Shown piece by piece: positions 16,317 through 23,235 of a stretch of DNA of 25,517 nucleotides (positions are counted from its first letter, which is position 1; the number at the start of each line of letters is the position of its first letter). Both the position numbers and the translations under genes were made by a program. Origin of the DNA: Candidatus Aminicenantes bacterium UBA647. Its GTDB lineage: Bacteria > Acidobacteriota > Aminicenantia > UBA2199. Location: the NCBI GenBank assembly GCA_002299555.1, contig DBOL01000090.1, forward strand, positions 3,723-29,239, in the 5' to 3' direction. Below the pieces are notes generated by a model. The model ran no database searches, was not told where the DNA came from, and worked only from the letters and a program-made list of their open reading frames with translations.

Positions 16317-17036
16317 CTATCTATAAATATACGGAACTTCCAGCGAATTAATTTCCATCAGTTTTTTGTCTGATAGTATTTGCTTTGACCCCCCGAACGC
16401 CTTGATAATATTATCATTAAGGATCATTACATTATTACAGATCTCGGCAATCATGTTCAGATCATGACTTACTATTAGTTTCGTCCCCTTGAAATTCTTT
16501 ATTAAGCCAGTCAGCTCTTTTCTCCCTCCGGGATCAAGTTCATTTGAGGGTTCATCAAGAAGAAGTATTTCCGGACTGCGGGCAAATGCAGCTGCCAGGC
16601 ATACTCTTTTTTTCTGTCCTAAGCTCAGATGATGGCTGCTTCTCAACTCAAATCCATCAAGCCCTGCAGAATTAAGGGATCTTTTTACGATTTCATTAAT
16701 TTCTTCTTCCGAATAACCCAGCTTGCTAAGCCCGAAAGATATATCTTCCTCAACATGAGGCATAAAGAGCTGGTCGTCCGGATTCTGGAAAACAAAACTT
16801 ATTTTCTTCCTGATATCATTAATATTTTTTTCAGATTTCAATTCTCCATTTATAGATATCTCACCACTATTGTTAATTAGGCCCGACAGCGCAAGCAGGA
16901 GTGTCGTCTTCCCTGCTCCATTAGGCCCGATGATCCCCAGAGATTCACCTTTTGCAACTTTGAATGAAATGTTTTTAAAAACTTCAATTCCATCAGGATA
17001 TGTATAGCTTATACCCTTCGCCTCTACAATCGTCAC
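16317..17036 (-). CDS. nikO: Nickel ECF-type ABC transporter ATPase
   Basis: The ATP-hydrolysing subunit (CbiO/NikO family) of a Cbi/Nik group-I ECF importer. The 239 residues contain Walker A GPNGAGKT (37-44), the Q-loop in FQNPDDQLF (about 83-91), the ABC signature LSLGQKKR (137-144), Walker B ILLLDEPS (about 157-164) and the H-loop SHD (190-192). It works on the cytosolic face with NikQ and NikM to import Ni2+. The start overlaps the nikQ stop by 4 nt (ATGA), so it is translationally coupled. Nickel rather than cobalt is inferred from the adjacent nikR, its operator and the nikL-type accessory gene. Confidence 0.92.
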   Translation of the reverse strand: MTIVEAKGISYTYPDGIEVFKNISFKVAKGESLGIIGPNGAGKTTLLLALSGLINNSGEISINGELKSEKNINDIRKKISFVFQNPDDQLFMPHVEEDISFGLSKLGYSEEEINEIVKRSLNSAGLDGFELRSSHHLSLGQKKRVCLAAAFARSPEILLLDEPSNELDPGGRKELTGLIKNFKGTKLIVSHDLNMIAEICNNVMILNDNIIKAFGGSKQILSDKKLMEINSLEVPYIYR

Positions 17037-17668
17037 TGCAACCCTCCATTTCCGTCATATCCTCTCATAAGCATTGCATTATATACCCGTTCCGCCCTTT
17101 CATAGCTTTTTATGAACAGGATCGCAAGTATCTGGCTGTATATTTTGAATATCTCCGGCCATCTGGTATTACCAGACCTGAGCTTCACCGCCCTTATCAT
17201 TTTCTCCATTTCTCCTGTCAGAAGAAAGAAATATCTGTACATAAATGTCAGGATCATTATCATTATACGTGGGAAATGCCACTTGGAAAGGGTTTTCATA
17301 ATATCCGAGAATTTTGTGACCGATACGAGAAGAACAAGTGAAAAAATACTTAAAAATGACCTTACCGAAAGTGTCAGAGAGTGATTCAATCCTGATTCCA
17401 TGAATATTGAGTTAAGTAATATCACCGGCAAGATCAATGGGAGGATAACAAGCGTCCGCTTCATAACATGTTTAACAGGGACACCTGAAATGATCAAGAT
17501 TGTAATCAGCATCAGAAGAAGAGGAATTGACAAATAAGATACATAATATCCCGGCAACATTGTAAGGATAATAACAAGTAATATAACAAATAGAATTTTG
17601 ATCCCCGGGGATAACTTGTGGATTGGACTTTCAAGTCCGCTGAAGTGATCCCAGAATGAGTGCCTCAT
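17033..17668 (-). CDS. nikQ: Nickel ECF transporter T-component
   Basis: The energy-coupling transmembrane subunit (CbiQ/NikQ/EcfT family). 211 residues with an N-terminal cytosolic segment (SPIHKLSPGIKILF, the usual entry to TM1), about five to six membrane helices, and a C-terminal coupling-helix motif RAERVYNAMLMRGYDG that docks on the ATPase. Somewhat shorter than many CbiQ proteins (about 225-260) but with both hallmark ends intact. Its ATG overlaps the nikM stop by 4 nt and its stop overlaps the nikO ATG by 4 nt. Confidence 0.92.
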   Translation of the reverse strand: MRHSFWDHFSGLESPIHKLSPGIKILFVILLVIILTMLPGYYVSYLSIPLLLMLITILIISGVPVKHVMKRTLVILPLILPVILLNSIFMESGLNHSLTLSVRSFLSIFSLVLLVSVTKFSDIMKTLSKWHFPRIMIMILTFMYRYFFLLTGEMEKMIRAVKLRSGNTRWPEIFKIYSQILAILFIKSYERAERVYNAMLMRGYDGNGGLQ

Positions 17669-18285
17669 ATTTTTTTTAACTCAAGTAATCCCGGCTTTAA
17701 TTTTTTGATCATACTCAGGATCAGGACAGTTACAAAACCTTCACCAATACCTGCAAATAAATGAGATGTAAGCATGGCTATCATTCCGGATTTAAACGGG
17801 ATTGTTCCTGAAACTATTAATTCAATTGCACAAATTGCAGCAGCTATGAATACTGCTGAAAAAGCCGCAATAAATGCTCCCTGAATATAAAATTTATTAG
17901 AAAATATTCTGAAAATATAATAACCCAGAACAGCCTGAACAACAGCAATGTTCATGATATTCGCCCCCAAGGTTACGATTCCCCCATGTTGAAAAAGAAA
18001 TGCCTGGAGTAGAACTGCAGAAGTAGTTATCACCAATCCCGACAACGGGCCGAGAAGAATTGATATAAGAACTGCACCTGTGATGTGCACTGATGTCCCA
18101 CCGAAAACCGGGAAACTCAATAATTGCGCAGTAAATACAAAAGCTGCTGACAATCCCATAAGAGGTATCCTCTCCGGTCTTATTTCTTTGTCAAGTTTTC
18201 TTATTGAAGGGTATAAAAAAGAGGCAGATACTGCGCTTGTTGAGATTATAACAGGAAGCGAAAGAAATCCGTCAGGAATGTGCAT
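17665..18285 (-). CDS. nikM: Nickel ECF transporter substrate-binding membrane subunit
   Basis: The S-component (CbiM/NikM family) that captures the metal. 206 residues beginning MHIPDGFLS, the invariant family start in which the free N-terminal amine and His2 coordinate metal. His67 (GGTSVHITG) occupies the place of the further ligand described for NikM2; FQHGG (98-102) and GANIMNIAV (107-115) are also conserved. Six to seven hydrophobic segments follow. The ATG at 18285 overlaps the end of nikL by 14 nt, so translation is coupled. The exact MHIPDG start strongly fixes the initiation codon. Confidence 0.95.
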   Translation of the reverse strand: MHIPDGFLSLPVIISTSAVSASFLYPSIRKLDKEIRPERIPLMGLSAAFVFTAQLLSFPVFGGTSVHITGAVLISILLGPLSGLVITTSAVLLQAFLFQHGGIVTLGANIMNIAVVQAVLGYYIFRIFSNKFYIQGAFIAAFSAVFIAAAICAIELIVSGTIPFKSGMIAMLTSHLFAGIGEGFVTVLILSMIKKLKPGLLELKKI

Positions 18286-18736
18286 TCCCTCTCCCTTTCC
18301 TTTCTCTCCTGGCCAAAAGAAAAAAGAGGATTCCTGTGAAACCGAATATGACCATAATACCGGACAATATATTAATTCCTCTGCCGGCAGATTTATCTGT
18401 AGTTTTATCCTGAACAGAAACAGCGTCCTTTACAGTGATATAGAATATTCCTCCATGTCCGGTTCCATCATTAACGACAACCTTCCACTTCCCATCGACA
18501 TCAGGGAAGAAAAGGAAACGACCATTCCTGTCTGTTACTCCGCTCTGAAAAGGCTCATCGTCGCTTTCAGGAAAATATACGATCACCTCTGCGTATGAAA
18601 TTGGATCTCCCGAGCCGTATTTCGCCTCGATACCTGTTCCACCATTGATCATGGAAATATCCACTCCATGTGGGAAAAGAGACAATGGAAATATGAAAAT
18701 TGTGAAAACAATAATTGTTAAAAATAATTTATTCAT
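18272..18736 (-). CDS. nikL: NikL-like accessory component of the nickel transporter
   Basis: 154 residues with a signal peptide (MNKLFLTIIVFTIFIFPLSL), a His close to the predicted mature N-terminus (FPHGVDI), one beta-sandwich domain like the carboxypeptidase-regulatory fold (about 28-105: DPISYAEVIVYFPES, GVTDRNGRFLFFPD, GKWKVVVNDGTGHGG) and a C-terminal membrane helix (about 121-143) before a basic tail. This is the layout of NikL-type extracytoplasmic partners of NikM. It is the first gene of the operon, with GAGGAAAG before the ATG. No separate NikN-like gene is seen, so this protein may serve alone. The name rests on context and layout, not on catalytic motifs. Confidence 0.72.
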   Translation of the reverse strand: MNKLFLTIIVFTIFIFPLSLFPHGVDISMINGGTGIEAKYGSGDPISYAEVIVYFPESDDEPFQSGVTDRNGRFLFFPDVDGKWKVVVNDGTGHGGIFYITVKDAVSVQDKTTDKSAGRGINILSGIMVIFGFTGILFFLLARRERKGRGNAHS

Positions 18737-18749
18737 CTTTCCTCACTCA

Positions 18750-18776
18750 GTGTCACTATTTTGACAATCGTAGCAC
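18750..18776 (-). promoter_or_regulatory. Predicted NikR operator over the nik promoter
   Basis: GTGTCAC, 13 nt, GTAGCAC. Each half differs by one base from the GTGTTAC-N13/14-GTAACAC NikR consensus I recall for delta-proteobacteria. It covers the -10 box (18767-18772) and the expected transcription start, the classical repressor position. A tighter palindrome TGTCA-N6-TGACA (18751-18766) overlaps it. nikR lies on the far side of the operon. Confidence 0.5.
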
Positions 18777-18795
18777 ACGAAATTCTTTATTTCAA
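18767..18795 (-). promoter_or_regulatory. Sigma70-type promoter of nikL-nikM-nikQ-nikO
   Basis: On the minus strand, TTGAAA (18795-18790), a 17-nt spacer and TACGAT (18772-18767): four or five of six matches per box with ideal spacing, 30 nt upstream of the nikL ATG. The overlapping NikR-like operator supports the assignment. Confidence 0.55.
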
Positions 18796-18814
18796 CCAAT
18801 TACAAAATGAAACA

Positions 18815-18923
18815 TTTTGGGGACGGTTCCATTTTTGTTAACTTTATATTTGTCCATATCCAAAATATAAAAAACTTTTTATTAAAAATCAAAAATGAAA
18901 CAAAAATGGAACCGTCCCCAAAA
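18815..18923. repeat. REP/MITE-like element: 25-bp perfect inverted repeat
   Basis: The arms 18815-18839 and 18899-18923 are perfect reverse complements over 25 bp, around a 59-nt AT-rich centre; five of seven further bases match outward on each side (to 18808 and 18930). The arm core TTTTGGGGACGGTTCC resembles GGGGACGGTTCC repeats that I associate, from memory, with IS200-like Y1/RAYT transposases. No transposase is in the window, so it would be a non-autonomous copy. It sits between the nik promoter and the tRNA-Leu promoter. Confidence 0.75.
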
Positions 18924-18940
18924 CGTTACATTCAATATCT

Positions 18941-18963
18941 GGATTAGTCAGTGGATTAGTCAG
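18941..18963 (+). repeat. Short tandem repeat upstream of tRNA-Leu
   Basis: GGATTAGTCAG occurs at 18941-18951 and 18953-18963, a 12-bp period. It lies directly upstream of the tRNA promoter -10 region and could be a slippage duplication or paired regulator sites. Confidence 0.7.
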
Positions 18964-18972
18964 AGGTTTTTG

Positions 18973-18981
18973 TGGTATAAT
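18973..18981 (+). promoter_or_regulatory. Extended -10 promoter of tRNA-Leu
   Basis: TGG followed by a perfect TATAAT (18976-18981) forms an extended -10; the tRNA 5' end is 9 nt further at 18991. No good -35 box is present, as expected for extended -10 promoters. Confidence 0.6.
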
Positions 18982-18990
18982 TTTAATATT

Positions 18991-19074
18991 GCCGAAGTGG
19001 CGGAATTGGTAGACGCGCAAGTTTCAGGTATTTGTGAGAGCAATCTTGTGGGGGTTCGAGTCCCCCCTTCGGCA
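18991..19074 (+). tRNA. tRNA-Leu(CAG)
   Basis: 84 nt. The acceptor stem GCCGAAG pairs with CTTCGGC, with discriminator A73. The D-arm contains GGAATTGGTAGACGC. The anticodon stem CAAGT/ATTTG closes the loop TTCAGGT with anticodon CAG at 19025-19027, reading CUG. A long variable arm of class II follows, then a T-arm GGGGG/TTCGAGT/CCCCC. The 3' CCA is not encoded (CAC follows). It starts 9 nt after an extended -10 promoter and ends 22 nt before purN, with no terminator between, so co-transcription with purN is likely. Confidence 0.97.
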
Positions 19075-19096
19075 CACTTAATCAAATCCATATCAT

Positions 19097-19714
19097 ATGA
19101 ATACCAGAAAAGGAAAAATCGCTGTTCTCTTATCCGGAAGAGGTTCAAACTTTGAGGCCATCTATAAAAACTCCACTAGTGCCGATTCCCCTTATGAGAT
19201 TGCTCTGGTTGTAAGCGATAAGAGGAAGGCGAAAGGGTTAACAACCGCGGATGAATTCGGGATACCGACAAATTTTGTAAGACCCCGTGATTTTTCTTCA
19301 AAAACTGCGTATGAAAAAAAGCTTATTGAACTTTTCGAAAAATTCAAGATTGACCTGATTTGCCTTGCCGGATTCATGAGGATCATTTCTCCCACTCTCA
19401 TAAATAAGTACCCGGCCAGAATTATAAACATCCATCCATCACTACTTCCATTATTCCCGGGACTTGAAGCTCAGAGACAGGCGCTGGAAGCCGGAGCAGA
19501 AGTTAGCGGCTGTACTGTTCACTTCGTAGATGAAGGTGTGGATTCAGGTCCGATAATCATGCAGGCAAGAGTCAGGATTGAAAAGGACGACTCTGAAGAG
19601 TCGCTAAGTACAAGGATCTTATCTGAAGAGCATCGGATCTATTCTGAAGTTATACGACTCTTTTTTCAAAATAAATTGAAAATAGAGGGAAGAAGAGTTA
19701 AAATTCTCACATGA
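19097..19714 (+). CDS. purN: Phosphoribosylglycinamide formyltransferase PurN (GAR transformylase)
   Basis: Third step of de novo purine synthesis: formyl transfer from 10-formyl-tetrahydrofolate to GAR in the cytosol. 205 residues, standard for PurN (about 190-215). It has the GAR-binding VLLSGRGSNFEAI (10-22), the folate-site region CLAGFMRIIS (89-98), the catalytic NIHPSLLP with N111 and H113, and VHFVDEGVDSGPI with D149. No Shine-Dalgarno sequence is seen in the 22 nt after the tRNA, so initiation may use an unstructured leader released by tRNA 3' processing. The stop overlaps the next gene's ATG by 4 nt. Confidence 0.96.
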   Translation: MNTRKGKIAVLLSGRGSNFEAIYKNSTSADSPYEIALVVSDKRKAKGLTTADEFGIPTNFVRPRDFSSKTAYEKKLIELFEKFKIDLICLAGFMRIISPTLINKYPARIINIHPSLLPLFPGLEAQRQALEAGAEVSGCTVHFVDEGVDSGPIIMQARVRIEKDDSEESLSTRILSEEHRIYSEVIRLFFQNKLKIEGRRVKILT

Positions 19715-20259
19715 AAAAATTATTGATAATATTTTTTGTAATCCCTCTCTTCCTTACTCCAGCAGAATTTTCTCTTGAAAGGGCAAAAAGGATAGACGGA
19801 TACCTTAAAAGGATATCTACGAGGAAAACAGAAAGTGTAATACTCAAAAATGTAACATTTTCACAAAAAGATCTTAATTCTTATCTTAATCTTATATACA
19901 CTAGAAAATATGCAAGGGAAGTGAAATATATAAAACTGGAACTTGGGAAAAACAATTATATTGGCGGTAACATGAAAATTTTACTTAAGGGGGAAAAATA
20001 TTCTAAGATCCCATCCTTCCTTAAAGATTTTGAGATCGATTTTGAAGGTCAGGTTTACTGCAGCAACTACAGAATGAGGTATGATTTTGAAAAAGTAAGG
20101 ATAAATGGAACTTCTTTCTCCCCTGAAATTCTTGATGAGGCTTTCGGTGCAGCTCAGGCCGGTTATAGGATCAAAAAATCAATGTTCGACTGGTTCAGGC
20201 TTCTCCCGGGGATTAAAAACGTAAAAACAGATCACAAAAAACTGATAATATTCTATTGA
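19711..20259 (+). CDS. Small exported protein of unknown function between purN and recG
   Basis: 182 residues not recognised as a named family. The N-terminus MKKLLIIFFVIPLFLTPAEF is a clear signal peptide, with no lipobox Cys. The mature part is basic, with alternating hydrophobic beta-like segments (VILKNVTFSQKDLN, IGGNMKILLKGEKY, FEIDFEGQVY, MRYDFEKVRING) and a helical C-terminal part ending KKLIIFY. The pattern could suit a periplasmic lipid- or envelope-binding beta-rich domain, but that is only a guess. Both ends overlap neighbours by 4 nt (purN stop with its ATG, its TGA with the TTG of recG), so it is translationally embedded between two housekeeping genes. Confidence 0.7.
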   Translation: MKKLLIIFFVIPLFLTPAEFSLERAKRIDGYLKRISTRKTESVILKNVTFSQKDLNSYLNLIYTRKYAREVKYIKLELGKNNYIGGNMKILLKGEKYSKIPSFLKDFEIDFEGQVYCSNYRMRYDFEKVRINGTSFSPEILDEAFGAAQAGYRIKKSMFDWFRLLPGIKNVKTDHKKLIIFY

Positions 20260-22280
20260 TCCCATTTCTGGATTCATCTCCCCGTATAATCAAAGGAGTA
20301 GGTGAGAAATATCTAAAGATCCTTAACAGATACAGATATAATAATGTCTATGACCTTATCAATCATTTCCCTGAATACTATATAGACACATCAGAAACTG
20401 ACAACATCATCGAACCCGGGATCGAGAAAGTCTATCTGATCGATATAAAAAGCTCCAGCCTTTACAGAAATTACAGGAGGAGGCTTTCCATCATCAATAT
20501 TTCAGGAACCATAGGAGAAGTTCCCGTGGATATGGCGATATTTAATAAACCCTATATGATGGAGTTGATAAGAGCCTCAGATCAATTGAGAATATATGGG
20601 AAAGTCCTTGTTAAGGGAATTCAGAAAAAGATTGAGAATCCCAGAATACTGAAATCTGAAGAAGGGATCATTCCGGTATATAAGAATATCGGAGCTATAA
20701 GAAGCGGGGCAGTTAAAAATTTTATTGAACATATCTTTGTTCAGAAAGATAACTCGAATGATATTCTGCCCGAACATCTGGTAAAAGAATACAAGTTCGA
20801 ACCATTTTGGGATTCACTCGAAAAGATCCACTCTCCCATTTCTTCCGATCTTAAACTGGAAAAGATAAAGGAGAGATTCATTTATACAGAATTTCTCTTT
20901 TTTCAACTTGAGATAGCTTATATCAGAGAAAAGTCAGGTAAGATTATCAGGGAGAGAAAATATTCCATTTCAGATCCTGAGAAAATAATCAGGGACCATG
21001 TAAACTTCCAGCTAACCTCAGATCAGAAGAAGTCAGTTGAAAATATCAAATCCGATCTGACAGGCGATTTCACAATGCAGAGGATCCTTCTGGGCGATGT
21101 TGGATCAGGCAAGACCATTATCTCTTTCATCTTCCTGTTATTTGCTGTAAAAAACGGATATCAAGGAGCTTTCCTTGCCCCTACTGAGATATTGATCAGC
21201 CAGCATTTCGAAAATGCTGCAAGATTCTTCAAGGGGATTAACATTGCAATATTGACCGGAAACACATCCGCATCAGAAAGAAAAAAGATCATTAGCAACC
21301 TTAATAGCGGGAAGATCCGGATAGTATTCGGAACTCACTCTTTGATAAACGACAAAATAATCTTCAATAATTTATCGGCTATAGTTATCGATGAACAGCA
21401 CCGATTCGGTGTAGCTCAGAGGGCAGCTCTATTCTACAAAGGAGAAAAAGCTGATCTGATGGTCACTACAGCTACACCAATCCCCAGAACCCTGCTCCTT
21501 TCTCTCTATAAAGACCTGGATGTCAGCGAAATAAGATCCATGCCGAAAGGCAGACTCCCCATCGAAACTCTCATCCTGAAGCAGGATATCCGTGAACAAT
21601 TCTATTCCGAAGTAAAAAGGAGGGCTGAGGAAGGCGAAAAAGTATTCATTGTCCTCCCTCTTATCTCTGCTTCTAACCGTTTTAGAAATCTCAGATCTTT
21701 GGAAAGTGAAACCCCATTCTTCAAAAGAATGTTCAAAGGGGTCCCCTTCGGAATGCTCTCCGGTAAGATCAGCCCGGAAGAGAGAAATACAGTGTTTCGT
21801 AAATTTTCTGATGGTGACATAAGAATACTTATATCAACAACAGTTATTGAGGTGGGAATTGATATCCGTGATGCAACAATAATGGTAATAGAAGATGCAG
21901 ACAAGTTCGGCCTGAGCCAGCTGCATCAACTGAGGGGACGTGTCGGACGTGGAGACAAAAAATCATTCTGTTATCTATTCCCTTCCTCCAGAATAACTGA
22001 TACCGGTAGTGAAAGGCTCCGGATAATAAAGGAGACCTCTAATGGATTTGAGATAGCCGAGAAGGACCTCGGCATGAGGGGAGGCGGGAATATAGCAGGG
22101 ACTGAACAATCAGGATATCTGGACTTTCGAATTTCCGATATCAGAGAATATCCTGAACTCTACTTCAAAGCAAGCAGAGATGCGTCAGCTCTGATAAAGG
22201 ATAACACCCTCCAAAATATTCATATTAAACATAAACTTGAACTGATAGAAAAAAGATTAAAAAAAATTAGTTTCAGTTAA
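20256..22280 (+). CDS. recG: ATP-dependent DNA helicase RecG
   Basis: A superfamily 2 helicase that remodels stalled forks and Holliday junctions. 674 residues (E. coli 693), starting with TTG at 20256, which overlaps the preceding TGA stop. An N-terminal helical/wedge OB region (about 1-245, beginning RIIKGVGEKYLKIL) precedes the motor. Walker A GDVGSGKT is at 280-287, the DExH box DEQH at 379-382, motif III TATPIPRT at 405-412, and motif VI QLRGRVGRG at 558-566. The C-terminal GGGNIAGTEQSG matches the RecG-specific GTRQSG region with Glu in place of Arg. It ends 7 bp from the converging phosphatase gene. Confidence 0.97.
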   Translation: MIPFLDSSPRIIKGVGEKYLKILNRYRYNNVYDLINHFPEYYIDTSETDNIIEPGIEKVYLIDIKSSSLYRNYRRRLSIINISGTIGEVPVDMAIFNKPYMMELIRASDQLRIYGKVLVKGIQKKIENPRILKSEEGIIPVYKNIGAIRSGAVKNFIEHIFVQKDNSNDILPEHLVKEYKFEPFWDSLEKIHSPISSDLKLEKIKERFIYTEFLFFQLEIAYIREKSGKIIRERKYSISDPEKIIRDHVNFQLTSDQKKSVENIKSDLTGDFTMQRILLGDVGSGKTIISFIFLLFAVKNGYQGAFLAPTEILISQHFENAARFFKGINIAILTGNTSASERKKIISNLNSGKIRIVFGTHSLINDKIIFNNLSAIVIDEQHRFGVAQRAALFYKGEKADLMVTTATPIPRTLLLSLYKDLDVSEIRSMPKGRLPIETLILKQDIREQFYSEVKRRAEEGEKVFIVLPLISASNRFRNLRSLESETPFFKRMFKGVPFGMLSGKISPEERNTVFRKFSDGDIRILISTTVIEVGIDIRDATIMVIEDADKFGLSQLHQLRGRVGRGDKKSFCYLFPSSRITDTGSERLRIIKETSNGFEIAEKDLGMRGGGNIAGTEQSGYLDFRISDIREYPELYFKASRDASALIKDNTLQNIHIKHKLELIEKRLKKISFS

Positions 22281-22287
22281 ATCAGGA

Positions 22288-23235
22288 CTAGCTCTTTTTT
22301 ATTACTACAAAGCTTATATCATCTGAAGGGTCTGCATAGGCCTGCATATCTTCAAGTATTCTCTGATATATATCTTTTGATGAAAGATCTTTTGCCTCTC
22401 TGACGATCTTTTCCAGCCTATCTTCAAAATAGAGGAGATCCACATCAATGCCATGTTCCATGAGCCCATCAGTGAAAAGGATCAAAATATCACCTGTCCC
22501 CATCAGATGAATTTTATTCACAGAATATCTCTTTTTAAATCCAAGGCGACTCTTGCTTCGGCTTGAATCAATATCTACGACCGAAGGAAGGGTCCCCACA
22601 GGAGGGAAAGAGAGAGCCTTCTTTGAACATACCTTCATTAGCTTATCAAACTTATTTGAAAAAACCACAGGTGAAGGATGTCCGGCATTTATAAATCGGA
22701 AAGTTCCGTCTGACGATATCTCTCCATAGATCATAGTTATAAATTTTGAAAAAGCAGATGATTTATAAAACCTTGAATTTAATATCTCAAAAAGTTCACT
22801 TGTTACTTCTCCGAAGATCTTCAATTCGTACAGAACGCCAACCATAAACGCCTGATGAAGCATTGCGGCCATTGAAGCATCGGTCAGTTTGTGGCCCGAG
22901 ACGTCAGCAATAAGAATTCCTGCTTTATTTTTGAGACATTTCAGCCTTTCAGCAACCTTAACTTCACCATTCTCTAATGCGTCGTTTATCCTGACATCAA
23001 TATCATATCTCTTGTTGAAATCGATATAGATAATGTGATCTCCACCTGCTATCCCATTCATCGGAAGAGAACCTCCGAAAATATCAATGTTTTTCAACTC
23101 CGGAAGTTCACCGGAAGAAGGTTTTATAGCACCAACGATCTCGTTAAGATTTTCAAGCTCTTCTTTCATGAAGGCGAGACTTTTTTCTGATAATATTTTT
23201 TTTCTCTTTTTACTTTTTTCAGATCTTTCACTCAT
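22288..23235 (-). CDS. PP2C/SpoIIE-type (RsbU-like) serine phosphatase
   Basis: A PPM-family protein phosphatase with a metal-dependent active site, usually acting on phosphorylated anti-sigma-antagonist (STAS) proteins. From ATG 23235 it has 315 residues: a charged, helical, possibly coiled-coil N-terminus (about 1-40), then the SpoIIE domain with GGDHIIYID (from residue 64), LIADVSGHKLTDASMAAML (from 108), FINAGHPSP, LFTDGLMEHG and a final DPSDDISFVV. The metal Asp residues of each motif are present. No receiver, HAMP or PAS sensor is attached, so input must come from a partner. ATG 23235 has AGGTG 6 nt upstream; ATG 23238 and GTG 23244 are alternatives. The gene overlaps the end of the MATE gene. 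Confidence 0.9.
   Translation of the reverse strand: MSERSEKSKKRKKILSEKSLAFMKEELENLNEIVGAIKPSSGELPELKNIDIFGGSLPMNGIAGGDHIIYIDFNKRYDIDVRINDALENGEVKVAERLKCLKNKAGILIADVSGHKLTDASMAAMLHQAFMVGVLYELKIFGEVTSELFEILNSRFYKSSAFSKFITMIYGEISSDGTFRFINAGHPSPVVFSNKFDKLMKVCSKKALSFPPVGTLPSVVDIDSSRSKSRLGFKKRYSVNKIHLMGTGDILILFTDGLMEHGIDVDLLYFEDRLEKIVREAKDLSSKDIYQRILEDMQAYADPSDDISFVVIKKS

Noticed and set aside
18960..19148. Minus-strand reading frame with EGGTRTPT across the tRNA
   Set aside because: This is the well-known spurious translation of the antisense strand of tRNA-Leu; the tRNA structure explains the sequence.
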